The notes below the pieces were generated by a model, which was not told where the DNA came from, did not search any database, and was given only the letters and a program-made list of their open reading frames with translations. Position numbers and translations under genes: made by a program. Source: Mucilaginibacter sp. (GTDB lineage Bacteria; Bacteroidota; Bacteroidia; Sphingobacteriales; Sphingobacteriaceae). Taken from it: a stretch of DNA of 5,446 nucleotides. Below are positions 1 to 5,317 of the stretch, one piece after another. Location of the stretch: contig JAICXZ010000271.1 in assembly GCA_025934475.1 (NCBI GenBank), positions 1 to 5,446 of the forward strand, in the 5' to 3' direction. Numbering within the stretch: the stretch's first letter is position 1; each line of letters opens with the position of its first letter.

Positions 1-11
1 AAGTGAGGTTG

Positions 12-42
12 ACCCTCCCGCATTGCGGGAGGGTTTTTTGTT
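12..42 (+). terminator. Rho-independent terminator of a gene left of the window
   Basis: The arms CCCTCCCGC (13-21) and GCGGGAGGG (25-33) pair perfectly over 9 bp around an ATT loop. A12 pairs with T34, and a run of six T follows (34-39). The U-tract lies on the plus strand, so it should end a plus-strand transcript that enters from the left. The minus strand has no comparable U-tract after the hairpin. The stem core is the same as that of the terminator at 2185-2213. Confidence 0.87.
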
Positions 43-88
43 ATGCATCAGATTGTCAATTTTTAAGCAGTCAAATCTCCGTGTTCAA

Positions 89-103
89 AAGATTTCAAAT
101 CTT
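89..103. repeat. 15-bp palindrome, possible operator
   Basis: AAGATTT and AAATCTT form a perfect 7-bp inverted repeat around a single central C. It lies about 120 bp upstream of the PD40 protein start, in a gene-free gap between the terminator at 12-42 and the ATG at 223. The tight centre suits a dimeric DNA-binding protein better than an RNA hairpin. No regulator is recognisable nearby on the left, so an operator role is a guess. A second, weaker inverted repeat (CCCCG 137-141, CGGGG 145-149) lies downstream. Nothing else is recognisable in 46-222. Confidence 0.3.
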
Positions 104-189
104 CAACCCTTTGTTCCTTGTCTCTTTTAAATAATCCCCCGGTACGGGGTATTCGTTTCTGCAATAACTGCGATATTTTTATTAAACAG

Positions 190-217
190 TTGAGTTAAAA
201 TGATTTTCAAATTTTTG
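190..217 (+). promoter_or_regulatory. Weak candidate promoter of the PD40 gene
   Basis: TTG at 190-192, a 17-nt spacer and AATTTTTG at 210-217 match the Bacteroidota pattern TTG-N17-23-TAnnTTTG at all but one position. The implied transcription start would fall on or next to the ATG at 223, giving an almost leaderless message. That makes the call doubtful, because the region is AT-rich and chance matches are likely. Confidence 0.2.
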
Positions 218-222
218 ATGCC

Positions 223-1134
223 ATGAGTAAAACATTTTTCATAATTCTGATCATATTGGCCGCCCTGGGCCAAAGAATGAGCGCGCAAACAAATTTCTGG
301 AATAGTCCTAACGCTTACCTTGGGCAAACGCCTCCCGGAGACACGCCTAAAATATTTGCACCCGGAATATTGGCAGATAAGGGCGAGTTTACGGCCAACA
401 GAACAGCCATCTCTTCCGACGGCAAAGAAATATATTATTGTACTAATAGGAGCTGGAAAAACTCCAATGATTTGAAGGTGAAGTGTTTTAGGTTTGATGG
501 GCAAAAATGGATCGGACCGACGATAATCAATGAGCATATGGGGCAAACATCCATTTCACCAGACGGTCAAAGCCTGTTTTTGGGCAGTGATCAGTCAGGG
601 GGAACTGTTTATAAATCGAGCCGGACGCCAAACGGCTGGAGTGCTCCTGAACCATATATCGATCGAAATTATATGATATATGATTTTATATTAACCAGGA
701 GCGGAAACAAATACGCAGCAAGTAATGGAACGTGGGGCAGCCCGTCCGATGCCCAAGCATGGAGATTCAGCCTGATGCCTCCTTCAGATGCTGATACAAG
801 CATTCAGAATCTGGTCTTCCCATTGAATTCCCAGGGCTTTAATGGCGATTTTTTTGTAGCATCTGATGAATCTTACATGATCGTAAGTACAAAAGAGACC
901 AAAAGCTTTGAATGCGAACTCTACATAAGTTTCCGAAAAAAAGATAAAACCTGGACGGAGCCCAAAAGTTTAGGGCCATTGATCAATGACGGGTTGGCGC
1001 ATAGATATGGTCAATATGTGTCGCCTGATGGTAAATACCTGTTTTACACCCGGGCCGAAAGCGAAAAGGATTGCGCTATTTACTGGGTTAGATTTGACGG
1101 TTTATTAAAAAAGCTGAAGCAGGCAAGTTTATAG
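223..1134 (+). CDS. Exported WD40-like (PD40) beta-propeller protein
   Basis: This 303-residue protein starts with a signal peptide (hydrophobic core about residues 5-16, probable cleavage near A21-Q22), so it is likely periplasmic or surface-associated. The mature part shows PD40/TolB-like strand motifs: SSDGKEIYY (64-72), SPDGQSLFL (112-120), ASDESYMIVS (213-222) and SPDGKYLFYT (267-276). Between them are W-x-P linkers (W96, W139, W244). The segment YLGQTPPGDTPKIFAPG (32-48) and the IYWV ending (286-289) are typical of a widespread Bacteroidota group of PD40 proteins of unknown role. No catalytic residue is evident. PD40 propellers generally act in binding or as scaffolds; the ligand here is unknown. 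The start is well fixed: an in-frame stop lies at 196-198 with no ATG between it and 223. There is no Shine-Dalgarno site. It appears monocistronic, with 270 bp before the next gene and no clear terminator directly after its stop. Confidence 0.85.
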   Translation: MSKTFFIILIILAALGQRMSAQTNFWNSPNAYLGQTPPGDTPKIFAPGILADKGEFTANRTAISSDGKEIYYCTNRSWKNSNDLKVKCFRFDGQKWIGPTIINEHMGQTSISPDGQSLFLGSDQSGGTVYKSSRTPNGWSAPEPYIDRNYMIYDFILTRSGNKYAASNGTWGSPSDAQAWRFSLMPPSDADTSIQNLVFPLNSQGFNGDFFVASDESYMIVSTKETKSFECELYISFRKKDKTWTEPKSLGPLINDGLAHRYGQYVSPDGKYLFYTRAESEKDCAIYWVRFDGLLKKLKQASL

Positions 1135-1257
1135 AATTTTCTGTATGTTAGAATTCGCTATTGGGTCAAATCTTAATTCTTAAGCATCAAATTAATTGCG
1201 CGCTTTTAATTGTAAATTAAATCATTAATTCGTAACGTTGCTTTAACGTAGAGTATG

Positions 1258-1285
1258 ATATACCGATAGTTAATGTGTGGTATAT
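1258..1285. repeat. Inverted repeat ATATACC / GGTATAT upstream of the lipoprotein gene
   Basis: ATATACC (1258-1264) and GGTATAT (1279-1285) are perfect 7-bp inverted arms separated by 14 nt. The arm centres are 21 bp apart, about two helical turns, which would suit a dimeric regulator. The right arm abuts the TTG of the candidate -33 box at 1285-1287, where a bound protein could affect transcription. The surrounding sequence (1135-1300) is very AT-rich, so chance is a real alternative. Confidence 0.3.
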
Positions 1286-1317
1286 TGTATTAATAATCAG
1301 TTCAATCAAAACCTTTG
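1285..1317 (+). promoter_or_regulatory. Candidate promoter of the cysteine-rich lipoprotein gene
   Basis: TTG (1285-1287), a 22-nt spacer and AACCTTTG (1310-1317) fit the Bacteroidota TTG-N17-23-TAnnTTTG pattern with one mismatch (A for T at the first -7 base). The predicted transcript would start near 1323 and carry a leader of about 80 nt, including the GGCCAT/ATGGCC hairpin. Confidence 0.28.
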
Positions 1318-1330
1318 ATTGCCGCGACAC

Positions 1331-1351
1331 GGCCATGCTTCAACAATGGCC
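1331..1351 (+). promoter_or_regulatory. Small hairpin in the lipoprotein 5' leader
   Basis: GGCCAT (1331-1336) and ATGGCC (1346-1351) pair perfectly over 6 bp around a 9-nt loop, 53 nt upstream of the ATG at 1405. It has no following U-tract, so it is not a terminator. It is the most GC-rich element in an otherwise AT-rich leader and could stabilise the 5' end of the mRNA or act as a control element. It matches no riboswitch that I recognise. Confidence 0.3.
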
Positions 1352-1404
1352 TTAGAGACTCTTCGATTATTTCTTTCATATTCATCATATTAAAAACAAC
1401 AACA

Positions 1405-1830
1405 ATGAAAACGACCGAAAAGAGGGCAGTTGGTATTTTAATATTGATATGCTTAACTGCTGTTTTAACTATTGTCATTCATTCTTGCAGGAAGAATGAA
1501 GAAAAAGCCCTCAAAACCATCAACCTGGCTGCACCCAAACCAAAGTATTGCGTTGGCACAGTGACAGGCACAGCCCCGGGTGACAACCAGATTTGTTGTA
1601 CATTTTTAAAGAAGGGGGATATGGTTTGCATACCCTGTGACTCAACCGGAAATTGTAACGGTATTTACGAAGCCACCCGACGACGCAGGTTAACCTTAGG
1701 AGTTTGCCAGATAACTATAGAAATTACAAATGATAATGATTGTAAAAGTTGTCCGGACAGCGGCAAAGTGTTAAACACCAAACCCGATTCTATTACCGGT
1801 TTTTTCTGGCAAATTGTAAAGAAAGAATAG
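1405..1830 (+). CDS. Small cysteine-rich lipoprotein, function unknown
   Basis: This 141-residue protein has a lipoprotein signal: charged n-region (residues 1-7), hydrophobic core (8-25) and IHSC at 25-28, with C28 as the likely lipidated residue. The H at -2 is unusual for a lipobox. R29-K30-N31-E32-E33 follows, and a charged stretch with acidic residues just after the lipid Cys resembles the surface-export signals described in some Bacteroidota, so surface exposure is possible. The mature domain holds nine further cysteines (49, 64, 65, 75, 78, 83, 101, 113, 116), including CIPC and CKSC pairs, plus an RRRR run (92-95). This suggests a small disulfide-stabilised or metal-binding fold; I recognise no family. 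A TTG start at 1315 is also open in frame, but it would put 30 extra residues before the signal peptide, so the ATG at 1405 is preferred. Its context (aacaacaATG) is typical for the phylum. No terminator lies directly after the stop; the next is at 2185. Confidence 0.72.
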   Translation: MKTTEKRAVGILILICLTAVLTIVIHSCRKNEEKALKTINLAAPKPKYCVGTVTGTAPGDNQICCTFLKKGDMVCIPCDSTGNCNGIYEATRRRRLTLGVCQITIEITNDNDCKSCPDSGKVLNTKPDSITGFFWQIVKKE

Positions 1831-2184
1831 TTAGTCGCTCCGAACCCGTCCGGCAAAAGGCTTCTGTTCACGTGAGTCAGGATTAATAACCCATAATCCA
1901 GACCAAAAAATCTTTGTGTCCCGTTTTGCGCTCATGTTAAGATTTTGATTGACAAAACCACAGCCGCGTCCGATGTTAAAAACAAACAAATCAAAGCGAA
2001 TATCACCATTTGTAAACCAAAATATGACAAGTTTTTCATAAATGTTTTGACAAACCCGGGGCATGCCAAAAGCGTAAAAAAACACATCTACAGAGGACAG
2101 AGACAGCAGAGTTTGGGAAGAGAATTAGATAACGCGGCGACGGATTTGTGAAGAGGATTAACGGTGTGGTGGACTAGTGAGGAC
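1831..2184. other. Non-coding or decayed stretch between the lipoprotein gene and the terminator
   Basis: I see no convincing gene in these 354 bases. Short open frames exist on both strands (minus about 2085-1831, GTG start, 84 codons; plus 1945-2151, 68 codons). Neither has a recognisable domain or signal, and they overlap each other. Visible details are an 8-bp palindrome TCACGTGA (1868-1875) and GTTTTG/CAAAAC arms (1923-1928, 1953-1958). If the lipoprotein transcript ends at the hairpin at 2185-2213, most of this stretch would be its 3' untranslated region. A decayed gene or a small RNA are alternatives. Confidence 0.5.
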
Positions 2185-2213
2185 AAAACCCTCCCGGCTT
2201 ACGGGAGGGTTTT
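2185..2213. terminator. Bidirectional rho-independent terminator between convergent genes
   Basis: AAAACCCTCCCG (2185-2196) and CGGGAGGGTTTT (2202-2213) form a perfect 12-bp stem with a 5-nt loop (GCTTA). The plus-strand 3' side is T-rich (TTTTGTTGTTT to 2220), and the four A at 2185-2188 give a U-run for minus-strand transcripts. It sits 35 bp past the stop of the minus-strand decarboxylase gene and downstream of the plus-strand lipoprotein gene, the expected place for a shared terminator. Confidence 0.92.
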
Positions 2214-2247
2214 GTTGTTTATGAGATTTAATAACTTTCCAGGGTTG

Positions 2248-3603
2248 TCAAATCTCTGGGGGGCAGCTCTTCATTTGCCTTATCATCGATTTCAGTGACC
2301 GCTGAACATCTTCTTCAGTCGTGTTCCAGCCGCTAACGCTAATGCGCATTGCCGGTTTGCCTTGCCAAACTGTGCCGCCGCACCAGCAAATACCTTCTTC
2401 CTGTATTTTTTTAATCACTTGTTGTGTTCGTTCGGCATCACCAAAGTGTACCAACACCTGGTTAAGTACCACCTCGTTTAAAATGGTAAGTCCTGCATCG
2501 CTAAGACCTTTGGCGAATTGCTGCGCCTGTGCACAGTTGCGATCGATAAGCTCCTCCAACCCTTTTTTGCCCAGTGATTTTAGAGCTGCCCAAACAGGAA
2601 TTCCCCGTGCCTGTCGCGACATTTCCGGAACAAACTGAAGCGGCTGCCGGGTTGTATCGGTGGGTATATAGGCCGCCGCTGAGGCCGACATTGCCGCAAA
2701 TATTGCTTCTCTATGGCGAGCGAATGCGATGCCACAATCGTAAGGGACGTTGAGCCATTTGTGCGCGTCGGTTGCCCAGGAGTCAGCTTGTTCTATGCCT
2801 GTCACAAGGTGCTTTTTCGAGCTGGAAACCGCTGCCCAAAGACCGAAAGCAGCATCAACGTGCACCCAGGTATTCTTCCCTTTCTTTTGGCAGATAGCTG
2901 CAACATCATCGAACGCCCCGCTGTTTACGTTACCAGACTGAGCGCAAATAATGGTCGGCTCGTCGCTTACCCGGATCTCAGTTGCAATCATTCTGCCCTG
3001 GCTATCTACCGGTACGCAAATAATACGATTCCGGCCCAGGCCAAGCATGCTCAAAGTTTTAAGGACGCTAACGTGAACCTCGGCGCCAACAATCACCCTG
3101 ATTTCAGGTGCGCCAAATAGGCCCTGCGCCTCAGCATCCCAACCGACATTTTTAAGCACCTGATGCCTTGCAGCTGCCAGGGCAGTAAAATTGGCCATCG
3201 TGTCACCCGTTACAAAGCCAAAACCACTATCTGGCGGCAGACCAAATAGATCCAGCAGCCAGCGACCGGCGATGTCTTCCAGTGCCGAAGAAACAGGTGA
3301 CATGACCGTTAACGCCGAATTCTGGTCCCAAATAGATGACATCAATTTGGCACCCATGGCCGCGGGTAAACTACCACCTGTCACAAAACCATAGTAGCGT
3401 CCGCTCGTATTTCTGACGGTTGCGGGTGAGCCGATCTCGTCGAGTAAATCGAGTACTTCCGCCGGGTCAATAGAATCAGGTTGAAGAGAAGTGTCCAATT
3501 CTTTTAAACGGCTAATAGACTCTTCCAAGGGGAAAACTCTTTGGTCGTCATTCCCCGCTAAATAGTTTTTGGCTCTCTGGGCGAAATTGTCGAGTAGGTG
3601 CAT
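2248..3603 (-). CDS. Group II PLP-dependent amino acid decarboxylase
   Basis: This complete 451-residue cytosolic enzyme belongs to the group II pyridoxal-phosphate decarboxylases (fold type I, the family of glutamate, aspartate and aromatic amino acid decarboxylases). Visible landmarks are VTGDTMANFTAL (131-142, cofactor phosphate region), H177 in the EVHVS motif (ring-stacking His), GNVNSG (224-229), HVDAAFG (248-254, with D250 placed for the pyridine nitrogen) and TDAHKWLN (278-285, with K282 as the Schiff-base lysine). SRQARGIPVWAALKSLG (329-345) and MRISVSGWNTTEEDV (419-433) are the usual C-terminal family blocks. All key residues are present, so it should be active. The family removes the alpha-carboxyl group from an amino acid to give an amine. 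The substrate cannot be told from sequence alone, and no transporter or partner enzyme is adjacent. Length is normal for bacterial members. It starts 88 bp after the glycosidase stop, has a promoter-like sequence of its own and ends just before the bidirectional terminator. Confidence 0.9.
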   Translation of the reverse strand: MHLLDNFAQRAKNYLAGNDDQRVFPLEESISRLKELDTSLQPDSIDPAEVLDLLDEIGSPATVRNTSGRYYGFVTGGSLPAAMGAKLMSSIWDQNSALTVMSPVSSALEDIAGRWLLDLFGLPPDSGFGFVTGDTMANFTALAAARHQVLKNVGWDAEAQGLFGAPEIRVIVGAEVHVSVLKTLSMLGLGRNRIICVPVDSQGRMIATEIRVSDEPTIICAQSGNVNSGAFDDVAAICQKKGKNTWVHVDAAFGLWAAVSSSKKHLVTGIEQADSWATDAHKWLNVPYDCGIAFARHREAIFAAMSASAAAYIPTDTTRQPLQFVPEMSRQARGIPVWAALKSLGKKGLEELIDRNCAQAQQFAKGLSDAGLTILNEVVLNQVLVHFGDAERTQQVIKKIQEEGICWCGGTVWQGKPAMRISVSGWNTTEEDVQRSLKSMIRQMKSCPPEI

Positions 3604-3638
3604 GTTTGATATTGTTTCAGCTGCAATGCTTGGTCGGC

Positions 3639-3668
3639 TAAATTTACGTTTTTCGATTTGGCTGTAAA
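3639..3668 (-). promoter_or_regulatory. Candidate promoter of the decarboxylase gene
   Basis: Read on the minus strand, TTTA (3668-3665), an 18-nt spacer and TAAATTTA (3646-3639) match the Bacteroidota TTTG / TAnnTTTG boxes at 3 of 4 and 7 of 8 positions. The predicted transcript start near 3632 gives a leader of about 30 nt before the ATG at 3603. Just upstream, CAGC/GCTG arms around 3676-3686 can form a short hairpin, but with no U-tract, so the upstream glycosidase transcript may read through. Confidence 0.4.
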
Positions 3669-3691
3669 GGTGTCAACAGCTCGGCTGATTG

Positions 3692-5185
3692 TCATTTTTT
3701 CATGCTGATATCCATTGTTGAGCCAGGTTCGGCGTTCACTATCAGGTACGAGATGTTATTCCCTTGATTGTCTGTCTCCCTTTTGATTGCTTGCAATCTG
3801 TTGTTCACAAGCGCTTTAGCGTAATTGCCATAGAACATGGCTTTCCATTTGAAAGCTTTTTTGCCGCTGTTGGTCAATATTGACCGGCTATGGCTGAGGT
3901 GGTTTATATCGATTGAGGTTTGCATGATGGGCAGACTTTTGATTTCAGCAGTACCGGCCTCATTCGTCCGGAAGATCGTACTGATAGTTCTGACCCGTGC
4001 GTCCGGGGTAATGCCCATAAGTCCCAGAACGACGCCCTGAATTACGCCATAAGACACTTCTGGATATTCACGACGCGGCGTCGAAGGATCCGAAACAAAG
4101 AGTAAATACTTCTTTGCATCAGCCCATCTGCCATATTTATAAAGCAGAGAGGGGTAGTAGGAAGTGTTTTCGATGTTCACATTGATAGTTGCTACATGCG
4201 CGGCAGTTTTGTTAAGGCGAGTAGTATCTTTTAGAGCATCAAACCATAAAAGAAATGTTTCGGCTGGGTCTTTGGCAAATTTTCCATCATTGCCGTAAAG
4301 TGCGTTATATACGGAATTTTGCGGATCCCACCAGTCATTTTCCAGGTGTTGGCGATACGCTTCTGCCTTTTTTGTGTAGATGGCAGCTTGATCTTTTTGC
4401 CCCCGCAATTCAAGAATATCTGCGTAAGTGAGCATAGCTCGATATAACGCCGACACCAGATCGATGCCAACTTTAAGATTCGGTATTCCCTCCGAATACG
4501 ATGGAAGCCCCCTGCAGGTGCTGAACGCGTCTTTGGGATTAAAGGACTTGGTTTTATTGGGAAGCAAAGGTCGATTCAACAATGAATCAGGGGCGAGTAC
4601 CCATTTGTCGACGTATTCGTTGACAGTTTTCTGCTGGAATTTATCAAAAGTTGCATCATTGATATAACGTCTATCACCTGTCCACAAATACAATCTCCAC
4701 GATGCATATAAAACGTCGAAATTAGCAGGCAGGTTATACCAAAACTCATTATCATTTCTGTAATCCTCGGGTGCGGGTTTGCCCCATTTGTTGATCTCCC
4801 AATAAGAACACCAATCTTTTGAAGCCGAGATATTACTGACGAATAAATTGAACATATTGAAGTTTTCCCTGCTCATACCGAGTATTTCGCCGCCTATACA
4901 TTGATGGGATATGTCGCGCATACAAAATGCATTCCGGGTAGGTAATGCGCCTTCATACCATGGCCCGGATGGGTCAGCAGGGTAGCCCCGATATTGCAGC
5001 GCCATGTCTTTGGCCCATTTAAAAGCTTGTTCAACTTTTTTGTCGGACGAAGTGAAGGTGACGTCCTTTTGCTGAGCTGAAACGGTAGAAGAGGCGGCTA
5101 TGAATAACAATATAAAACAAGCGGGTTTGTGGATATAGGTTGAATGTTTTTTTATTCTTTCGGCAAGGTTGTGGAGATGGTTCAT
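3692..5185 (-). CDS. Exported (alpha/alpha)6-toroid glycosidase-like protein
   Basis: This 497-residue protein has a long positively charged n-region (1-20), a hydrophobic core (22-33) and a probable cleavage site at VSA-QQ (37/38), so it acts outside the cytoplasm. The mature chain is helix-rich, with aromatic and acidic clusters typical of six-hairpin glycosidases: GPWYEGALP (74-82), AFCMRDISHQ (86-95), WCSYWEINKWG (125-135), ASWRLYLWTGDRRYI (161-175), PSYSEGIPNLKVGID (228-242), WWDPQNSVYNAL (285-296), AETFLLWFDAL (308-318) and SYGVIQGVVLGLMG (378-391). Tandem helices such as 244-284 (SALYRAMLTYADILEL onward, with a Y..KA..YRQHL pattern) fit an alpha-hairpin repeat. Likely acidic catalytic candidates are D91, E100, E233 and E309, but I cannot choose among them or name a GH family. 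A six-hairpin lyase or hydrolase on a plant or microbial glycan is the broad inference. The ATG at 5185 is fixed by an in-frame stop three codons upstream (5194-5192). Confidence 0.68.
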   Translation of the reverse strand: MNHLHNLAERIKKHSTYIHKPACFILLFIAASSTVSAQQKDVTFTSSDKKVEQAFKWAKDMALQYRGYPADPSGPWYEGALPTRNAFCMRDISHQCIGGEILGMSRENFNMFNLFVSNISASKDWCSYWEINKWGKPAPEDYRNDNEFWYNLPANFDVLYASWRLYLWTGDRRYINDATFDKFQQKTVNEYVDKWVLAPDSLLNRPLLPNKTKSFNPKDAFSTCRGLPSYSEGIPNLKVGIDLVSALYRAMLTYADILELRGQKDQAAIYTKKAEAYRQHLENDWWDPQNSVYNALYGNDGKFAKDPAETFLLWFDALKDTTRLNKTAAHVATINVNIENTSYYPSLLYKYGRWADAKKYLLFVSDPSTPRREYPEVSYGVIQGVVLGLMGITPDARVRTISTIFRTNEAGTAEIKSLPIMQTSIDINHLSHSRSILTNSGKKAFKWKAMFYGNYAKALVNNRLQAIKRETDNQGNNISYLIVNAEPGSTMDISMKK

Positions 5186-5213
5186 GTGTAATTAGGATGA
5201 ATAGGTATCGGGA

Positions 5214-5244
5214 TAAATGTAGGATTTTAAAGATTCATGTTAAA
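5214..5244 (-). promoter_or_regulatory. Candidate promoter of the glycosidase-like gene
   Basis: On the minus strand, TTTA (5244-5241), a 19-nt spacer and TACATTTA (5221-5214) match the Bacteroidota -33/-7 boxes at 3 of 4 and 7 of 8 positions. The predicted start near 5207 leaves a leader of roughly 20 nt before the ATG at 5185. The geometry is nearly the same as at the decarboxylase promoter (3639-3668). Confidence 0.4.
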
Positions 5245-5300
5245 TAAAGAAAAGGATTGTTTGAGATTGACCACTAATGAAAAGAGTGATTTTTTGAGTT

Positions 5301-5308
5301 AACTTTGG
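5301..5308 (+). promoter_or_regulatory. Exact -7 box match upstream of the Crp/Fnr-type gene
   Basis: TAACTTTG matches the Bacteroidota -7 consensus TAnnTTTG at every fixed base and overlaps an 8-bp palindrome AGTTAACT (5298-5305). No good -33 box lies at the normal distance: the nearest TTTG (5260-5263) is 37 nt upstream. A transcript started from here would begin within a few bases of the ATG at 5318, so either the message is nearly leaderless or the match is fortuitous. Confidence 0.3.
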
Positions 5309-5317
5309 TATTACCCA

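Noticed and set aside
71..97. Possible minus-strand gene end resembling the decarboxylase tail (TEI-stop)
   Set aside because: The frame is closed by another stop at 95-97 after only a few codons, so no gene is present. The DNA similarity is reported with the repeated element instead.
1134..1155. GAATT/AATTC arms after the PD40 stop as a terminator
   Set aside because: The arms are 5 bp of pure A/T apart from the ends, the loop is long and there is no U-tract.
1315..1404. N-terminal extension of the lipoprotein from a TTG start
   Set aside because: It would bury the lipoprotein signal behind 30 residues. The ATG at 1405 gives a standard signal peptide and start context.
1831..2085. Minus-strand open frame of 84 codons
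   Set aside because: It needs a GTG start, shows no signal peptide, domain or plausible start context, overlaps another open frame on the plus strand and would be transcribed into the lipoprotein gene. It is treated as chance or relic.
1945..2151. Plus-strand open frame of 68 codons
   Set aside because: The translation is lysine-rich and low in complexity from AT-rich sequence, has a non-ATG start and no recognisable motif.
2321..3394. Several plus-strand open frames across the decarboxylase gene
   Set aside because: They are antisense shadows of a clearly conserved minus-strand enzyme and show no family features of their own.
3672..3690. Hairpin between the glycosidase and decarboxylase genes as a terminator
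   Set aside because: The stem is only 4 bp plus a bulged extension, and no U-tract follows on the minus strand.
5260..5308. TTTG at 5260-5263 as the -33 partner of the -7 box at 5301-5308
   Set aside because: The 37-nt spacing is far outside the usual range for Bacteroidota promoters.
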